A stretch of 64,000 bases of DNA from Taudactylus pleione. Taxonomy: Eukaryota > Chordata > Amphibia > Anura > Myobatrachidae. The DNA lies in NCBI GenBank assembly GCA_031769625.1, contig JAUIMM010000570.1, positions 2,418,001 through 2,482,000 on the forward strand. Reading direction: 5' to 3'. The position numbers and the translations under genes were made by a program. Below, piece by piece: positions 47,253 to 58,073 of this stretch. Position 1 is the first letter of the stretch; every line of letters starts with the position of its first letter. The notes beneath the pieces are model-generated. The model saw only the letters and a list, made by a program, of their open reading frames with translations, was not told where the DNA came from and ran no database searches.

Positions 47253-47537
47253 AAGGTACCCATCCATCTGAGATGGATTTCCGCGATCCTGCGATGCGAT
47301 CGGAAATGCCAATCTGCAGGGTGGAAACACCGGCCGGCCACCACCGATGTTCAGCGATCCGTCACAGGATCGCTGAAATTTTACATGTTAAATGTCCCCG
47401 ATTAGACAATCACAACCAATTTTTGATCGTAATTGACAAATCGGGAAAATCCAACATGTTGGATTTCTGCAATCCTGTGATGCTGGGTTGCAGCATCGCG
47501 GGATCGTGGCAATCCATCACAGATGGATGGGTACCTT
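47253..47537. mobile_element. 285-bp MITE, TA target site
   Basis: The ends are aaggtacccatccatctg and its inverse, extended by gatggattnccncgatcc. TA flanks at 47251-47252 and 47538-47539. The interior has repeated gcgatcc/ggatcgc words. Confidence 0.8.
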
Positions 47538-48065
47538 TACCCATAAATCTAATAACCCCTCCTCCACTCCTGCACCAACCAATCAGCATAGTCACTCCGC
47601 TAAGACAAATCCCCTCCCACAAAAAGCTTAACCCTTATGTGTCCGTTTTAAGTGTGGATGTACAGGCCTGGAGATTTAATGTCCCTCCGGTCACATTAAG
47701 TGACCTCCGTGCTTCTTCTCTTGATACTATGGCAGCTCACATGACAAGCCGGGTCATGTGATAAAACTAGCAGTCAATAAGAATTCTAGCGGTGCGAGTA
47801 GAATAGCCTATCATGAGACTTTGGAAAAGACGCTCCACATGTGACACATGACGTGAAACCCTACCGCTCAACTAAGGGCGAATCTCCCCCACGTGACATG
47901 AGCGCCACGGGCTTCTCCGGAAACCCTGAAGCAAAGTCCAAACATATCGAGTAACAATTAAACATAGTGAATCAGAAAGATTGTAAGTATTTATATTATT
48001 GTTATTTAATATATGAATATATAGGTAGATTATAAATATGTGTGCTCTGTCTGTGCTATTTTACA

Positions 48066-48871
48066 AAGGAAAAGAAATAGGGAGAGCGCTGGACAATGAT
48101 GTTATATTTATTTGATCACTTAAAAGGTAAAAAAACATACATACAATAAATATACATATATAAAAATCCTAAGTAAAGGTTCAGACCAGACTGTTAATGA
48201 ATAATGAATGGGAGCTCCCAGTAGGTCGAATGGATAATAGTATAAACATAACACAGCGGTTGTTAGTGCATGGAAAGTCGTAAGATGAAAATGTCTCGTA
48301 TATTAGTACATCCACAATTAGTGGGAAGAAGTTAGAAATGACCACTGTAAATCACAGTAAGCAAATAAATCTCGCACATGCAGTCACCCAACAGGAAAAG
48401 GTTAATAGGTAATCCGTGGGCTTAATGTAACCTGCAGAAGCAGCCTGCACATAAGTATATAGCAGTCAAAAGCGCTTCTCTAATGACCTCACAATAACAC
48501 CAGTAGACGGTCCCGCTGAATACCGGCGTCCCGGTTAGTCAGCACTGGATGGATACCTGTGTAAACAGTGTTGAACGGTGAGCGTGCTGCTCTCCCGCTT
48601 GGTAGCGGAGAGCTGCGTGTAGAGATAGAGGTCCCCGGGCGGGATGAGTGGCGCTGAGTAGCGCAGTGCAGGCTGAGGTGCGGGCGTCCACCACTTGTGG
48701 ATCTCAGCGGCTGGGTAGACACCGCCGCAACTTCACGCTGACAAGGTGGAGCAGGCTCGCTGTGGAAGGATGGAAGCGTGACCAATCGGAAGCTTTCTCA
48801 GTCCGGATCCTGAACTTGTCAACTGACGCGTTTCTCAGCCAATCAGAAAGGCCGTTTCATCAGAGGTCAGG
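48066..48871 (-). mobile_element. 806-bp hammerhead-headed element with 14-bp duplication
   Basis: TGTGCTATTTTACA is repeated exactly at 48052-48065 and 48872-48885. On the minus strand the element starts within a few bases of a near-canonical hammerhead-like motif and ends aatagggag...ttttcctt-like, without a long poly(A). No protein is encoded. The long duplication and the hammerhead position suggest a non-autonomous Penelope-like or retrozyme-like retroelement. Confidence 0.7.
48823..48866 (-). ncRNA. Hammerhead-like motif, near-canonical core
   Basis: Minus strand: CTGATGA (48857-48863), a ggcc/ggct stem with a long loop, GAAA (48831-48834), then cgcgtc, which fits a two-pair helix III with C at the cleavage site. 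Stem II is imperfect. Confidence 0.5.
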
Positions 48872-49024
48872 TGTGCTATTTTACATCTCTTTTATTTTAC
48901 AGGAATAGATGGATATCCGTGTTTTATATGTTTACTGTTCTCCTTGTAATTTATACACCTGTATTTAATTAAGAGTACACAGGAAGGGTATTTATTTCCT
49001 AGAATGTTCTTAGGGGTCATTAAG

Positions 49025-49064
49025 CATCTGACGAAGCTGTGGACAACAGAGAAACGCGTTAGCC
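49025..49064 (+). ncRNA. Hammerhead-like motif in PLE-2
   Basis: CTGACGA (49028-49034) fits CUGANGA. It is followed by ctgt/acag pairing, GAAA (49051-49054) and cgcgtt. It is the counterpart of the motif at 19030-19068, with one change in box 1 at the position that tolerates any base. Confidence 0.55.
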
Positions 49065-50400
49065 GGACCCTGATTACAGATCCCGGTCGTATACAGATCT
49101 ATACCCACTGGTTTATGCAGTTTAACACAGAGTGATTCTACTTTTGGGTCTCATCGCAGCCACTCTTTAAGGACACAGGAACCTAGGAATACTCTCAGCG
49201 GGACTGCACAGAGCTGCAGGCAAGACACCCCTGGCATTTATCCTGTTATTGTCATTCACGTTCTCTTTGGGACACAGTAATTCACTTCAATTATCAGCCT
49301 GCAGGTCAGAGACTCATTCTATGTTCACCAGTGACATTCAATATCTTCTATTCCAGTGCTGGGATTTCTGTATATTATTATAATATTTCATATCCGTTTT
49401 ATTATACCAATGGTTATTATTATCCCTTTAGGATTTTACTTTTATTTTATCTAATTGGTTGATCATCTATGAAATGTGAATAAATGCATTATTTATGATA
49501 TCCGTCTTGTGCGGTATTTTAATATACACACAACATATTGCGCTGTTTCCAATCACGACCCTTTGAAATGTAAACTTTCGCAAGTACTGTACTATTTAGC
49601 AGCAATGGTAGCAGTGGTAGCACTTGCGGGGACAGCTACTTTTCGGAGCAGCGATCATGAATTACTCTGGTAGAGTTGGATCTTCTGCCACAATTTGCAG
49701 TGAGTCACATTTATAAAATTTGCAGGCCAATTGCAAATAATAATGAATAAGCCCCTAAGGGTGATGTTGGGCTTTGTACAGAAACTTCCATGAATTACTG
49801 TACACGCACACAGCAAATTACCTCTAGTAGCCTCAGAGAGTGAGGGAAAGACATCATTTAAAATGCTAAAAGGTATAATTTTATTGCACATACATATGTC
49901 AAGGGGCATAGGAGGTCACAATGGAATGGAAACCTAAAAATCAATTAATACAGGTTACTAAGTTACTATCTGACCTGGAGGCTGGACATCCATAAATCAA
50001 ATAAACTGACTCAGATCGAATCAGTTTGAAAAGTTACAGCTGCCCATTTGCAGAGAATATTACTGGCACTAAATTGTGACTTCCATGTTACATGAGATTG
50101 GTACAGTATGTGCAATAAAACCAAATGTCTTTTGATATTTGCTCCGATTGCTCTTATAGATTTAGGAGCTGACACAGATTTAAAGGATCACAATACATTA
50201 CATAGCACAATTGTTAAATGGTTAATTAGACAACTGGTTTGGTCCCAACTGGTCTATTGGAAATGATGTGTATGCAGGTGTTGATATTACGAGTTATGTA
50301 GGCACACACCAGCGGATGACTCAAACTATGAACAGCCCAGTTACTTAACCAGTGGTGTCAGTTTATTGATAGATTACAGGTACAGCCGTACTCACTGTTA

Positions 50401-50715
50401 AGCCACATACACACTACATGTTAAGTTGAACGATATGAATAATATCGTTATCGTTCATCACATTCCATATCATCCAGTGTGTATGCAAGACATCGTTAAC
50501 AATGTATTTCATCGCCCTTACTCGCAGTGCAATCTGATGATATCATCAGGTTCTGCAAGTACGGGGATGAGGGAGAGTGCCGTCACTGAACGATATCGTA
50601 AACGATATCATTCAGTGTGTATTCTCAATGTCATTAATGACATTGAGCCTGGAAGTGCAGGGGAAACACTTAACGGTATCGCTCATGGAGCATATCGTTA
50701 AGTGTGTATGCGGCT
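50401..50715. mobile_element. 315-bp MITE with TTA duplication
   Basis: The ends agccacatacacact and agtgtgtatgcggct are inverted copies. TTA flanks at 50398-50400 and 50716-50718. The interior has palindromic gatatcgtt/aacgatatc words. It is inserted in LTR-like copy 1. Confidence 0.82.
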
Positions 50716-50825
50716 TTACATCCACACTGGTAATTGAGCGGAGCTTGAGTGAAGTGGGGTTCTATACAGCTCACCAGCCGGTGAGTGTATGCTGCTTTTT
50801 GGTAGCAGTACAGGATGCGGGAACA

Positions 50826-51557
50826 TCTACTGAACTACAGACTGCGCTAATACAATTAGTTACTGTAAGGTAGCAGAATCCACGCACATGTATAAACCAG
50901 TCACGGCTCCGTTAACTAAAAAATATGCAAAATTGTATTATTCATTAATTAATTATAAGTCAAACTTTTAGAGATCTATATCTCTCATATTATACATAAA
51001 AAAACTTTTTGAATTTACTAAATCAACAGTACAGTAATATTATATGCTAAAAACACTGCTTAAGAGATCTCTTGTGTGTGCACACATCACTTAGTTTGGG
51101 CAAATGCATCAGGTGGATAATTGGCTCCAATAATAAATTGACTGGTCCAGTTAAAGTTCCATATTTATATCCAAAAGTATCAGTAATAATTGACAAGCCA
51201 GGTGGGCTTAGTAATGTGGATACAATGTACCTGCGATTGGCGTTAGTAGCTAAACCATGTACAGTGGTGAGGTGTTTGATGAGTTAGGCTTCCCGTGTTG
51301 TATAAGCGGCCGCTGGAGCTGGGCTGACGTTGCATCAGCAAACACTCTGTCTCCCCTGCTGGACACGCTGTGAACGCTGAACTGGAGCCTGTGTAGATTC
51401 ACCTCCGTTTGATGCTGCTGTGCCGAGAAGTAGCCGCTTAGTGCAGTGGAGAATGTACATCCATAAAAGGCTGGCCACATGAAGCGGGTGCTTGCAAATC
51501 GGGGGGTCCACTGATGCGTTTCGCCCCTTTAAAATGGGGGCTTTTTCAAAGAGAGTG
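50826..51557 (-). mobile_element. 732-bp hammerhead-headed element with 12-bp duplication
   Basis: GATGCGGGAACA (50814-50825) and GATACGGGAACA (51558-51569) flank it, with one mismatch. LTR-like copy 2 carries the single-copy equivalent at about 52331. On the minus strand the element begins with a degenerate hammerhead-like motif. It has the same size class and design as 48066-48871 but a different sequence. No protein is encoded. Confidence 0.7.
51511..51556 (-). ncRNA. Degenerate hammerhead-like motif
   Basis: Minus strand: ctctttgaaaaa, a gcccc...ggggc stem-loop, then gaaacgcatc. Box 1 and helix III carry changes that should abolish or weaken cleavage. Confidence 0.4.
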
Positions 51558-52069
51558 GATACGGGAACAGCCTTATAAGGAGGTATTAACCAGGTTCGCT
51601 ATAGGAGCTAAGTAGGAGACAACTGTCTCCCACCATGTCACTTTTTTACAGTAAAGACAAGCTGGCCCCTGCACGTGCTCAGTAGTAATCACAGTGGCCA
51701 TCTTGGACCAGGACAGGAAGCCTCCATTGAGGACAAGAAGTCTGGAGACTGTGCAGTAGTGTACCTCTCTTTTAACTCCCCGTCCTTTCATGTTTTAATT
51801 GCATTTCCATAGCAAACTGTTAGGTTGTATAATTTTCTGCACATTTTAGCTTGATAAACCCCATTATAGGTGTAGCCCTTGTAATCATGTTTCTTACAGA
51901 CATGACTGTGCAGCTTCTATACTTTAATCAGCTTCACTGCTTGCATACTGCACTGGAAATGCTATTTGTTGTCTTCACTCTGTGTACCTATGCAGTCTGC
52001 ACTACACATTCACCTAAGATGGCATCTGCATGCTGCTCTGGGTGTCTGTAATAACTTGTATGTCTGGGT

Positions 52070-52545
52070 GCCTGAAATGATGTGTGTGCAGGTGTTGATA
52101 CTGCTGTGTTGATACTGTAGAGTCATTCGCTGGCATACACAAGCAGATGTCTCAAACTATGAATCTCCCAGTTACTTAACCAGTGGTGTTGGTTTATTGA
52201 TAGATAGCATATACAGGTGTACTCACTGTTACATGCACACTGATGATGGAGCATAACTTGAGAGAAGCAGAGTTCTATACAGCTCAACAGCTGGTGAGTG
52301 TATGCTGCTTGTGGGTAGTGATGCAGGATGCTGGTACAGCCTTATATGCATATATTAACCAGGTTCTCTATGGGAGCTAAATAGGAGACTACTGTCTCCC
52401 ACCATGTCACTGTTACACAGTAAAGACAAGATGAGCCCTGCACATGCTCACTAGTGATCACGGTGGCCATCTTGCAACAGGGCATGAGGCTTCTCTGGAG
52501 GACAGAAAGACTGGAATCTGAGCATTAACATTCTCTTTTAACCAG
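52070..52545. repeat. LTR-like block, copy 2 (uninterrupted)
   Basis: Direct repeat of the block at 50255-51790 without its insertions. It ends in ctcttttaac in both copies. Confidence 0.6.
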
Positions 52546-53206
52546 ACTTACCTACTATCTGGCTGCCTCTTCCAGGAGAGGTAGCCAGCTTGGCACAGCA
52601 AGGGGGACGTGACGCGGTTTTGCGGGCTGGGCCGTGACTGCACAATCGCGCCATCGTGGCCCTGCTACACATTCCTGAGATTACCAGCACTTTGAAGCCA
52701 AGGGCGAGGCCATGATGATGTAATTCAGCACATTCGAACTGCCACCTATTGCAAGGTGAGAGCGGATGCCGGAAGTGGGGAGGGGGGGGGGCAGGTGGCC
52801 TGGAGACTTGACCACTCTTCCGGGGGGCCGGGAACGACACCTGATATTCAGGAGGCAAGTATGCTTTTAACATACTTGTCCCTTTGGATTAGATTTGGTG
52901 GCTTGTTGAGTTGGCTGTTGTTTATCTGTTTAGGCAGGAAAGAACAGCAGGGTCACAAATCCTGGTGCAAGTTGTAAATGTTTGGGTTGCGCTCACCTTT
53001 GTTGACTTGTGAGATGGCTGCAGCACCCTGAAGGGGACAGCATCACCACCCTACTGGCAGGATAGGCAAATTAAAGTTTTGAGTAGTTACCTTTGTTTGT
53101 TGTGTTGATGCACCTTGGACAGTTTGCACCTGCAATGCGCCGTATTTGGTTGGTTATTGTGCATTGTTGGATTGTGCTGATGCCGGCTTTCCTTGCCTCC
53201 AGATCA
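52546..53206. other. No recognised gene
   Basis: GC-rich to about 52850, then mixed. Only short unsupported frames. Confidence 0.35.
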
Positions 53207-53214
53207 GGGGTCTT

Positions 53215-53361
53215 CAAACTTGGCCCTCCAGATGCTGTAGAACTACACATCCCACCATGCACTGCCACCTTTTTGATATAACAGCATGCTAAAACTATGT
53301 GCAGTGCCTGCTGGGATGTGTAGTTCCACAGCATCTGGAGGGCCAAGTTTGAAGACCCCTG
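53215..53361. mobile_element. 147-bp palindromic hAT MITE
   Basis: The ends caggggtcttcaaacttggc and the exact inverse are followed by ccctccagatgctgt arms. CTCCAGAT (53207-53214) and CTCCAGAC (53362-53369) form an 8-bp duplication with one mismatch. Confidence 0.88.
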
Positions 53362-53507
53362 CTCCAGACCTTTTCTTCTCTTTTGTTTACAGTTTAAAAT
53401 ACATAGCTGACATAATTATTCTGCCAAATCTTTGTATCCGTGTCTTTATTTATGATCGTTATGTTAAGCGATGTACACACATGGCACCTTCAGTCAACAG
53501 AAGGTTA

Positions 53508-54669
53508 AGGGCCGAATTCAATTAGAAGCAAAAAGTCAATTTTGGTGAAAAGTTTTCGCCGATTTGCGCTTTTTTCGTCTTTTTTACGCTTTTCACCCTA
53601 TTCAATACCAGGATGTTTTCGAGCAGGCGAATAAGTTTCTCCACCCAGAGGCAGGCGAAATTAGGTGCAAAAACTCTATTTAGGTGTACAATTGTGGGGA
53701 CTTGATTCAAAACCCTTTGGGCACCTCCCCCCCCAATGTCTAATAAGGCAAAAAAAAACTTGAAACACCCTAAAAACGACTTGTCACTTTTGGGGCGAAA
53801 ATGTAAAAAGTGTTTGAAAATGGGTAAAATGTAGTGCGCTTGGTAATTTGGGGGGCTATAAGGTGTTTTTTAGGATTGCAGGAGGCTGCAGCAGGTGTAT
53901 TTCTTAGATTTTTTTAATCTTCACTTTAGAGACACCAAAATATACTACAGTATTACCCATTTACATGTACCCCAAATTTATCTGCGGTACTTATTTCTCT
54001 CAAAAAACATTGCTTTAAATAATTTTGCAACACTTATGCAAATATGCTTATAACATATGCCCTCTGACGCAATATAAGATCACTAAATACTTTTATTATG
54101 GCTATTAATACTCTTCTATATTGATTCCTAGGGTCAATTAGGCTTTTTATGGGGTACAGACTGATTTCCCCAAAAATATGCCGTCCTCTTCGCTAGTTTC
54201 ACTTTTCACTACTGTTTTGGAATTGAATAGGGTGAAAAGCGGGGACACACATGGAGAAAACATTGGGGGGAATTCAATTCAACGCAATGTTGAATAGCCG
54301 CGGGAGCTAGCTCCCGCAGCTATTCAATACGCCGCGCTGTTTGGGCGCGCTAAGGATTTCTTCTCACACCCCCCTGGGGATGCGAGGAGAAATCCAACCA
54401 AAGTGCCGGGCGCGCAGCTGTTTTTCTGCTTTGGTCAAAGAATGCCGGTTAACGCGCCTTAACAGCCTTGTTAAGGCGCTATAGGTGCGATAACCGGCAA
54501 TTCTCCGACCACCCAGCGCACTGAATTGAATAGCTCCGGCAGCTCGCTCCCGGCGCTATTCAATTCACGTTGAATTGAATCGCCCCCATTGTGTCTAAAC
54601 AGGCAAATGAGGCATAATCATCACGCATTTCGCGACCTTGGCTTTTCACGGTTAATTGAATTTGGCCCT
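53508..54669. mobile_element. 1.16-kb TA-flanked DNA transposon relic
   Basis: The ends agggccgaattcaatta and taattgaatttggccct are inverted copies. TA flanks at 53506-53507 and 54670-54671. It belongs to the same group as 1416-2209 (shared ends, gcgaaaa and cttttcgc words) and contains the nested MITE at 54266-54586. Confidence 0.75.
54266..54586. mobile_element. Nested MITE inside the TA-flanked element
   Basis: The ends gggggaattcaattcaacg and cgttgaattgaatcgcccc are inverted copies. CATTG flanks both sides (54261-54265 and 54587-54591). Internal palindromes (ggagctagctcc, taaggcgc) are visible. Confidence 0.78.
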
Positions 54670-54843
54670 TAGTATCCATACCCATCAAAAATAATGTTTT
54701 TTTAAACAGATATTAAGAAACCAACAGACAAAAACATGTTATTGTTGGCCAGAAACCTTCATCCTCAGGGTCTCAAAAAAGTTTTCTTTTCTTTTCTAAC
54801 TGGTGCAAGTGGGTAGAATAATGTCAAACACTGAAGACCTTCC

Positions 54844-55250
54844 TAAAGCTGGTCATACACGCTACAATTATCAGGGTGATCTGCCCTTTTCCGCGCATCC
54901 CCCGATAATTGTAGCTTGTGTGCGGGTGACTGAGAGTTAAATATCACTCGGTCGGGCATGCCGGATTGTTCAGCATGCCAGTCCGATGCGATATTTATGA
55001 GTTACAATGTCGGCCGCATTGGGCAGTGTATGCCCAGCCGCGACCGACAGACAGACATTTCCTGTGTTCCTTCCCATGGAAGGAACAAGGAAATGTCTCC
55101 TCCCCCGGGGGCGGAGCACAGATGTCTAGGCTAATACACTCTGAGATATCTCACAGTGTATGCCGGCGACGTCTGCGGGGTGGCAGGCTGCTAGATAAAA
55201 TGTCTGTCGGTCTGACAGACATTTTATCTGGACGTGTATGCCCAGCATTA
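54844..55250. mobile_element. MITE with taaagctgg ends
   Basis: Left taaagctggtcatacacg and right cgtgtatgcccagcatta are inverted copies. A strong internal hairpin (gataaaatgtctgtc with its inverse) lies at about 55190-55231. Confidence 0.7.
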
Positions 55251-55518
55251 GCCTCTCGAAAAAATGAAATATGACTTTGCTCTCTTTAGGATCACATGCT
55301 CTATTCTCAATGAGCCAATTAAAAAATGGCTGCAATTGGATAGAGAAGAGATATTAATTATAGGAATGAGGCGGAAAACAGAATGTTGTTCTCCTGCTCA
55401 TACTGTACGTGAGCTCTTCTGGCAGAGGCGCTGATTCAGAGATGGTCGGTAATGCAGCCGCGGCCGCCACCGCTCTTGCAATGGCGTTTGCAGGAATATG
55501 CAAATGGTAATCTCATAG

Positions 55519-56234
55519 CTAGATTTTTTGGTAGTTTATCACTCTACAATTTATCACTTTCCAGAGCTTAGTACATCTGCCCTTTGGTGAGAAAATAAAA
55601 TCAACAAGAAGCACACCCTTGTGGTCCCAAAACACGGTCGCCATGACTCCCTTTGTTGATGAAGTTGTTTTGAATTTTCTTAACGGTGAAAACGATGTGA
55701 TGGGTGCTTGCTTTGACTCCATTGTCCCATGTTGCACACGTGTTTCATCACATGTAGCAATACGCTGTAGAAAGTGCTCTCCCTCCCCATCATCACGTGT
55801 CAAATGCATGAGAGACAATCCCATCCTATTGGTTTTGTGAACTTCTGTGAGTTGCGTCGGTACTCAGCGTGAACACTTTCCTGTACCCCAGTTGCTCATG
55901 AACGATGTTGTGCACAGTACTCATGAGATGTTCAGTTCTTCAGCAATATCACTAACTCAAATACGTCTGTCCTCCTGAAAAAGACCTTCAATGCGGCACA
56001 AAGTGTCATCTGTGGTGGACGTGCTCGGCCGGCCGGATCTCTGCTCATCTTGAATGTCTGTCCTGTCATTATCACAGGCAGCGCACCAAACCTAAACCTG
56101 TTTCCAAGACATGACGTTCTGTACTTCTGGACAAGTTGGGGATGAATTTCAGCTGCTGATGTGCCCTTTAGACGCAGAAATCTGACCACACTACGCACCT
56201 CAATGTCTGACCATGGTACCGCCAGCCCTGCCAT
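55519..56234 (-). pseudogene. Mariner transposase remnant
   Basis: Minus strand. 56234-55932 encodes the helix-turn-helix N-terminus (EVRSVVRFLRLKGTSAAEIH) with frameshifts after it. 55824-55519 encodes part of the catalytic domain: CDETRVQHGTMESKQ, where the family has an invariant Asp in a DET motif, and VMATVFWDHKGVLLVDF. The second HDNARPH-like block and the end of the protein are missing, so it is 3'-truncated. The outer part reaches about 56395 (right) without a clear partner TIR. Motifs fit mariner-type DD34D enzymes. Confidence 0.85.
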
Positions 56235-56470
56235 CTCACAACTGATATTGGGACAGTGTGACTGATATGAGGCGCAGTTTAATGGCCGTGAGGGGATGCA
56301 GTGGTCTACCTGCTCTGGCCTGGCAGGACATTAGAATGAAATAGAGAACATTACACATGTGAGAGGTCTTGTCACCTTATTATTGAACCACCCTTATATA
56401 AATATATATATATATATATGGAGAGAGAGAGGGATCTATATAAAAATATATACATGTGTCAGTGTCAACA

Positions 56471-56717
56471 TCTATATAATAAGTGAGAAAGCGTGTCTGT
56501 CTTTCTGTCCATCTTATTGTCTTTTATGCAGGACCGGAGTTTTGAACCCAGCTCCACCAAATTTGGCATGGTGGTGTAGTTTGACCAGATCTAGGTGGGC
56601 ACCTTTTCAGGACCAATGGAATGGAGTTATAGGCGAGGACAATGTAAACAAATAAAGGCTGCAGTTGTACTTCAGGGTCCAGTCTTCAACCCGGGCAACG
56701 CCGGGTATCCCAGCTAA
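56471..56717 (+). mobile_element. 247-bp non-autonomous Helitron
   Basis: It begins tctatataataagtgagaaa (5' TC) and ends cagctaa, fitting the CTRR terminus. A ccgg-type hairpin (56690-56694 with 56701-56705) lies 9-12 nt before the end, as in Helitrons. There are no TIRs and no target duplication. Confidence 0.75.
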
Positions 56718-56719
56718 AT

Positions 56720-58073
56720 ATGAAAGTCACCATATCATACCAGAACCGCGTAAACAACCATGTGCATTCATATGCAAAATATTAATTATATTAGTGGAGC
56801 GTACAATAATGGTTGCGGAAGGTTGGGAAATTAAAGTGACACTGAAAAAAATTATTAAAGTGGGCTCACCAAACCAACTGTAGGTAACCAAATATTGTGA
56901 CAAACCACCCCGTGACCCACATACAATACAAACACAGAACATCCTAGTGACTGTCATACAATACAGAGTGTATCCCAGTGACTGCCGTACAATTACAGTT
57001 ACCACCATTCAGTACAGTAAGCAATTTAGACCACATGTTGCATGTCACACAAGCCTAATGCTTTGAAATGTTACTGATATGAATAATTTGTTAAATAGAT
57101 GTGTGTGTACCATACTATTCTATATATTTATACATTGGCCTAATCAACACATTAATATCAAAGCCCTTATTTTAGAAAAGGGCTATTTTATATAATGATT
57201 TAACAGCAACCAAAACAGTTTTCACATAAATTGATGCTTTCTACTGCATACCTCTCTTTGCAGTTTTTTGTGCAAATGAATTTTTGTTTTTGACATTTTG
57301 TTGTGTATTTAATTAATGTTCTTAATTACAGTCCATGACAAAATTATTTCAAGACACAAATGTGTTATTGTCTCATCAAATTAAGAATTCACACACTGAC
57401 TTCACTGCTGGGGCCGCCAAATTTCTGGGGGCGATCACGGTGGGTCCAGACAGCTCGACCCTGAACAGCGAACTGCAAATGTGTGCGGCGATTTTACAAC
57501 ACAGCAATGTTCGCAGTTCCATTGAAACTATTGCCTTTTGGTAGAAATTATTATTTAAATATTGCTTGAAAAGAAAAAGATTAAAAAACAAATTTTAACT
57601 CAAACGACGATCTTCGAAAGTGAACAGAAAGCTGTCAACCTGGATATTATACAGCTCCTTCTATTATATTGAATTTAAAATATCCAATTTTGCTGGTAAA
57701 TTTGATACAGGTTTCTCCAGTACTGCCCCCGGACTGTTATTTGCTGAGGGAAGTCCTTGTGATGTCACTGCAGTGATGTCATAGAATTTATGCTTTCAGA
57801 TAAAGAAGTGCTGTAGCACCTGAAGGAATTCCTGGCACAGACATTTTCTGCTGCCACTTTAAAACTACGTTGCAGGATTAAGAAGCCAACCTGGCCATCT
57901 TAAATCAGGAGGAAGCGGAAAAGCATACATCCCGTCTTTTACAAAGGTGAAATTGGGACACACAGCGACATGAGCACAAACGGGTTGTGGCCATGGCACA
58001 ATGACAGTATGACTACGTCAGAATGGGTATATGGCTACGCCCTAGGGGTATGCCATGCGCTTGTAAAGCCTCT
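56720..58073. other. No recognised gene
   Basis: AT-rich. A frame at 57335-57544 has no family features. An (AT)n run lies just upstream at about 56399-56420. Confidence 0.35.

Larger units (their letters stand above)
47590..49510 (-). mobile_element. PLE-2 5' region with pLTR-like sequence
   Basis: The minus strand matches PLE-1 16411-19170 over 49240-48890 (for example tgtccacagctt and cctaagaacattct). It matches the inverse of 33560-34040 over 48945-47700. It is interrupted by the 48066-48871 insertion. It keeps single copies of the two sites where PLE-1 has insertions. No coding sequence is seen. Confidence 0.7.
50255..51790. repeat. LTR-like block, copy 1 (two insertions)
   Basis: After removing 50401-50718 and 50826-51569 it aligns with 52070-52545: gatgtgtatgcaggtgttga, cccagttacttaaccagtgg, gacaactgtctcccaccatg and gtggccatcttg are shared in order. 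It may be a solo LTR pair or a tandem duplication. No gag or pol lies between the copies. Confidence 0.6.
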
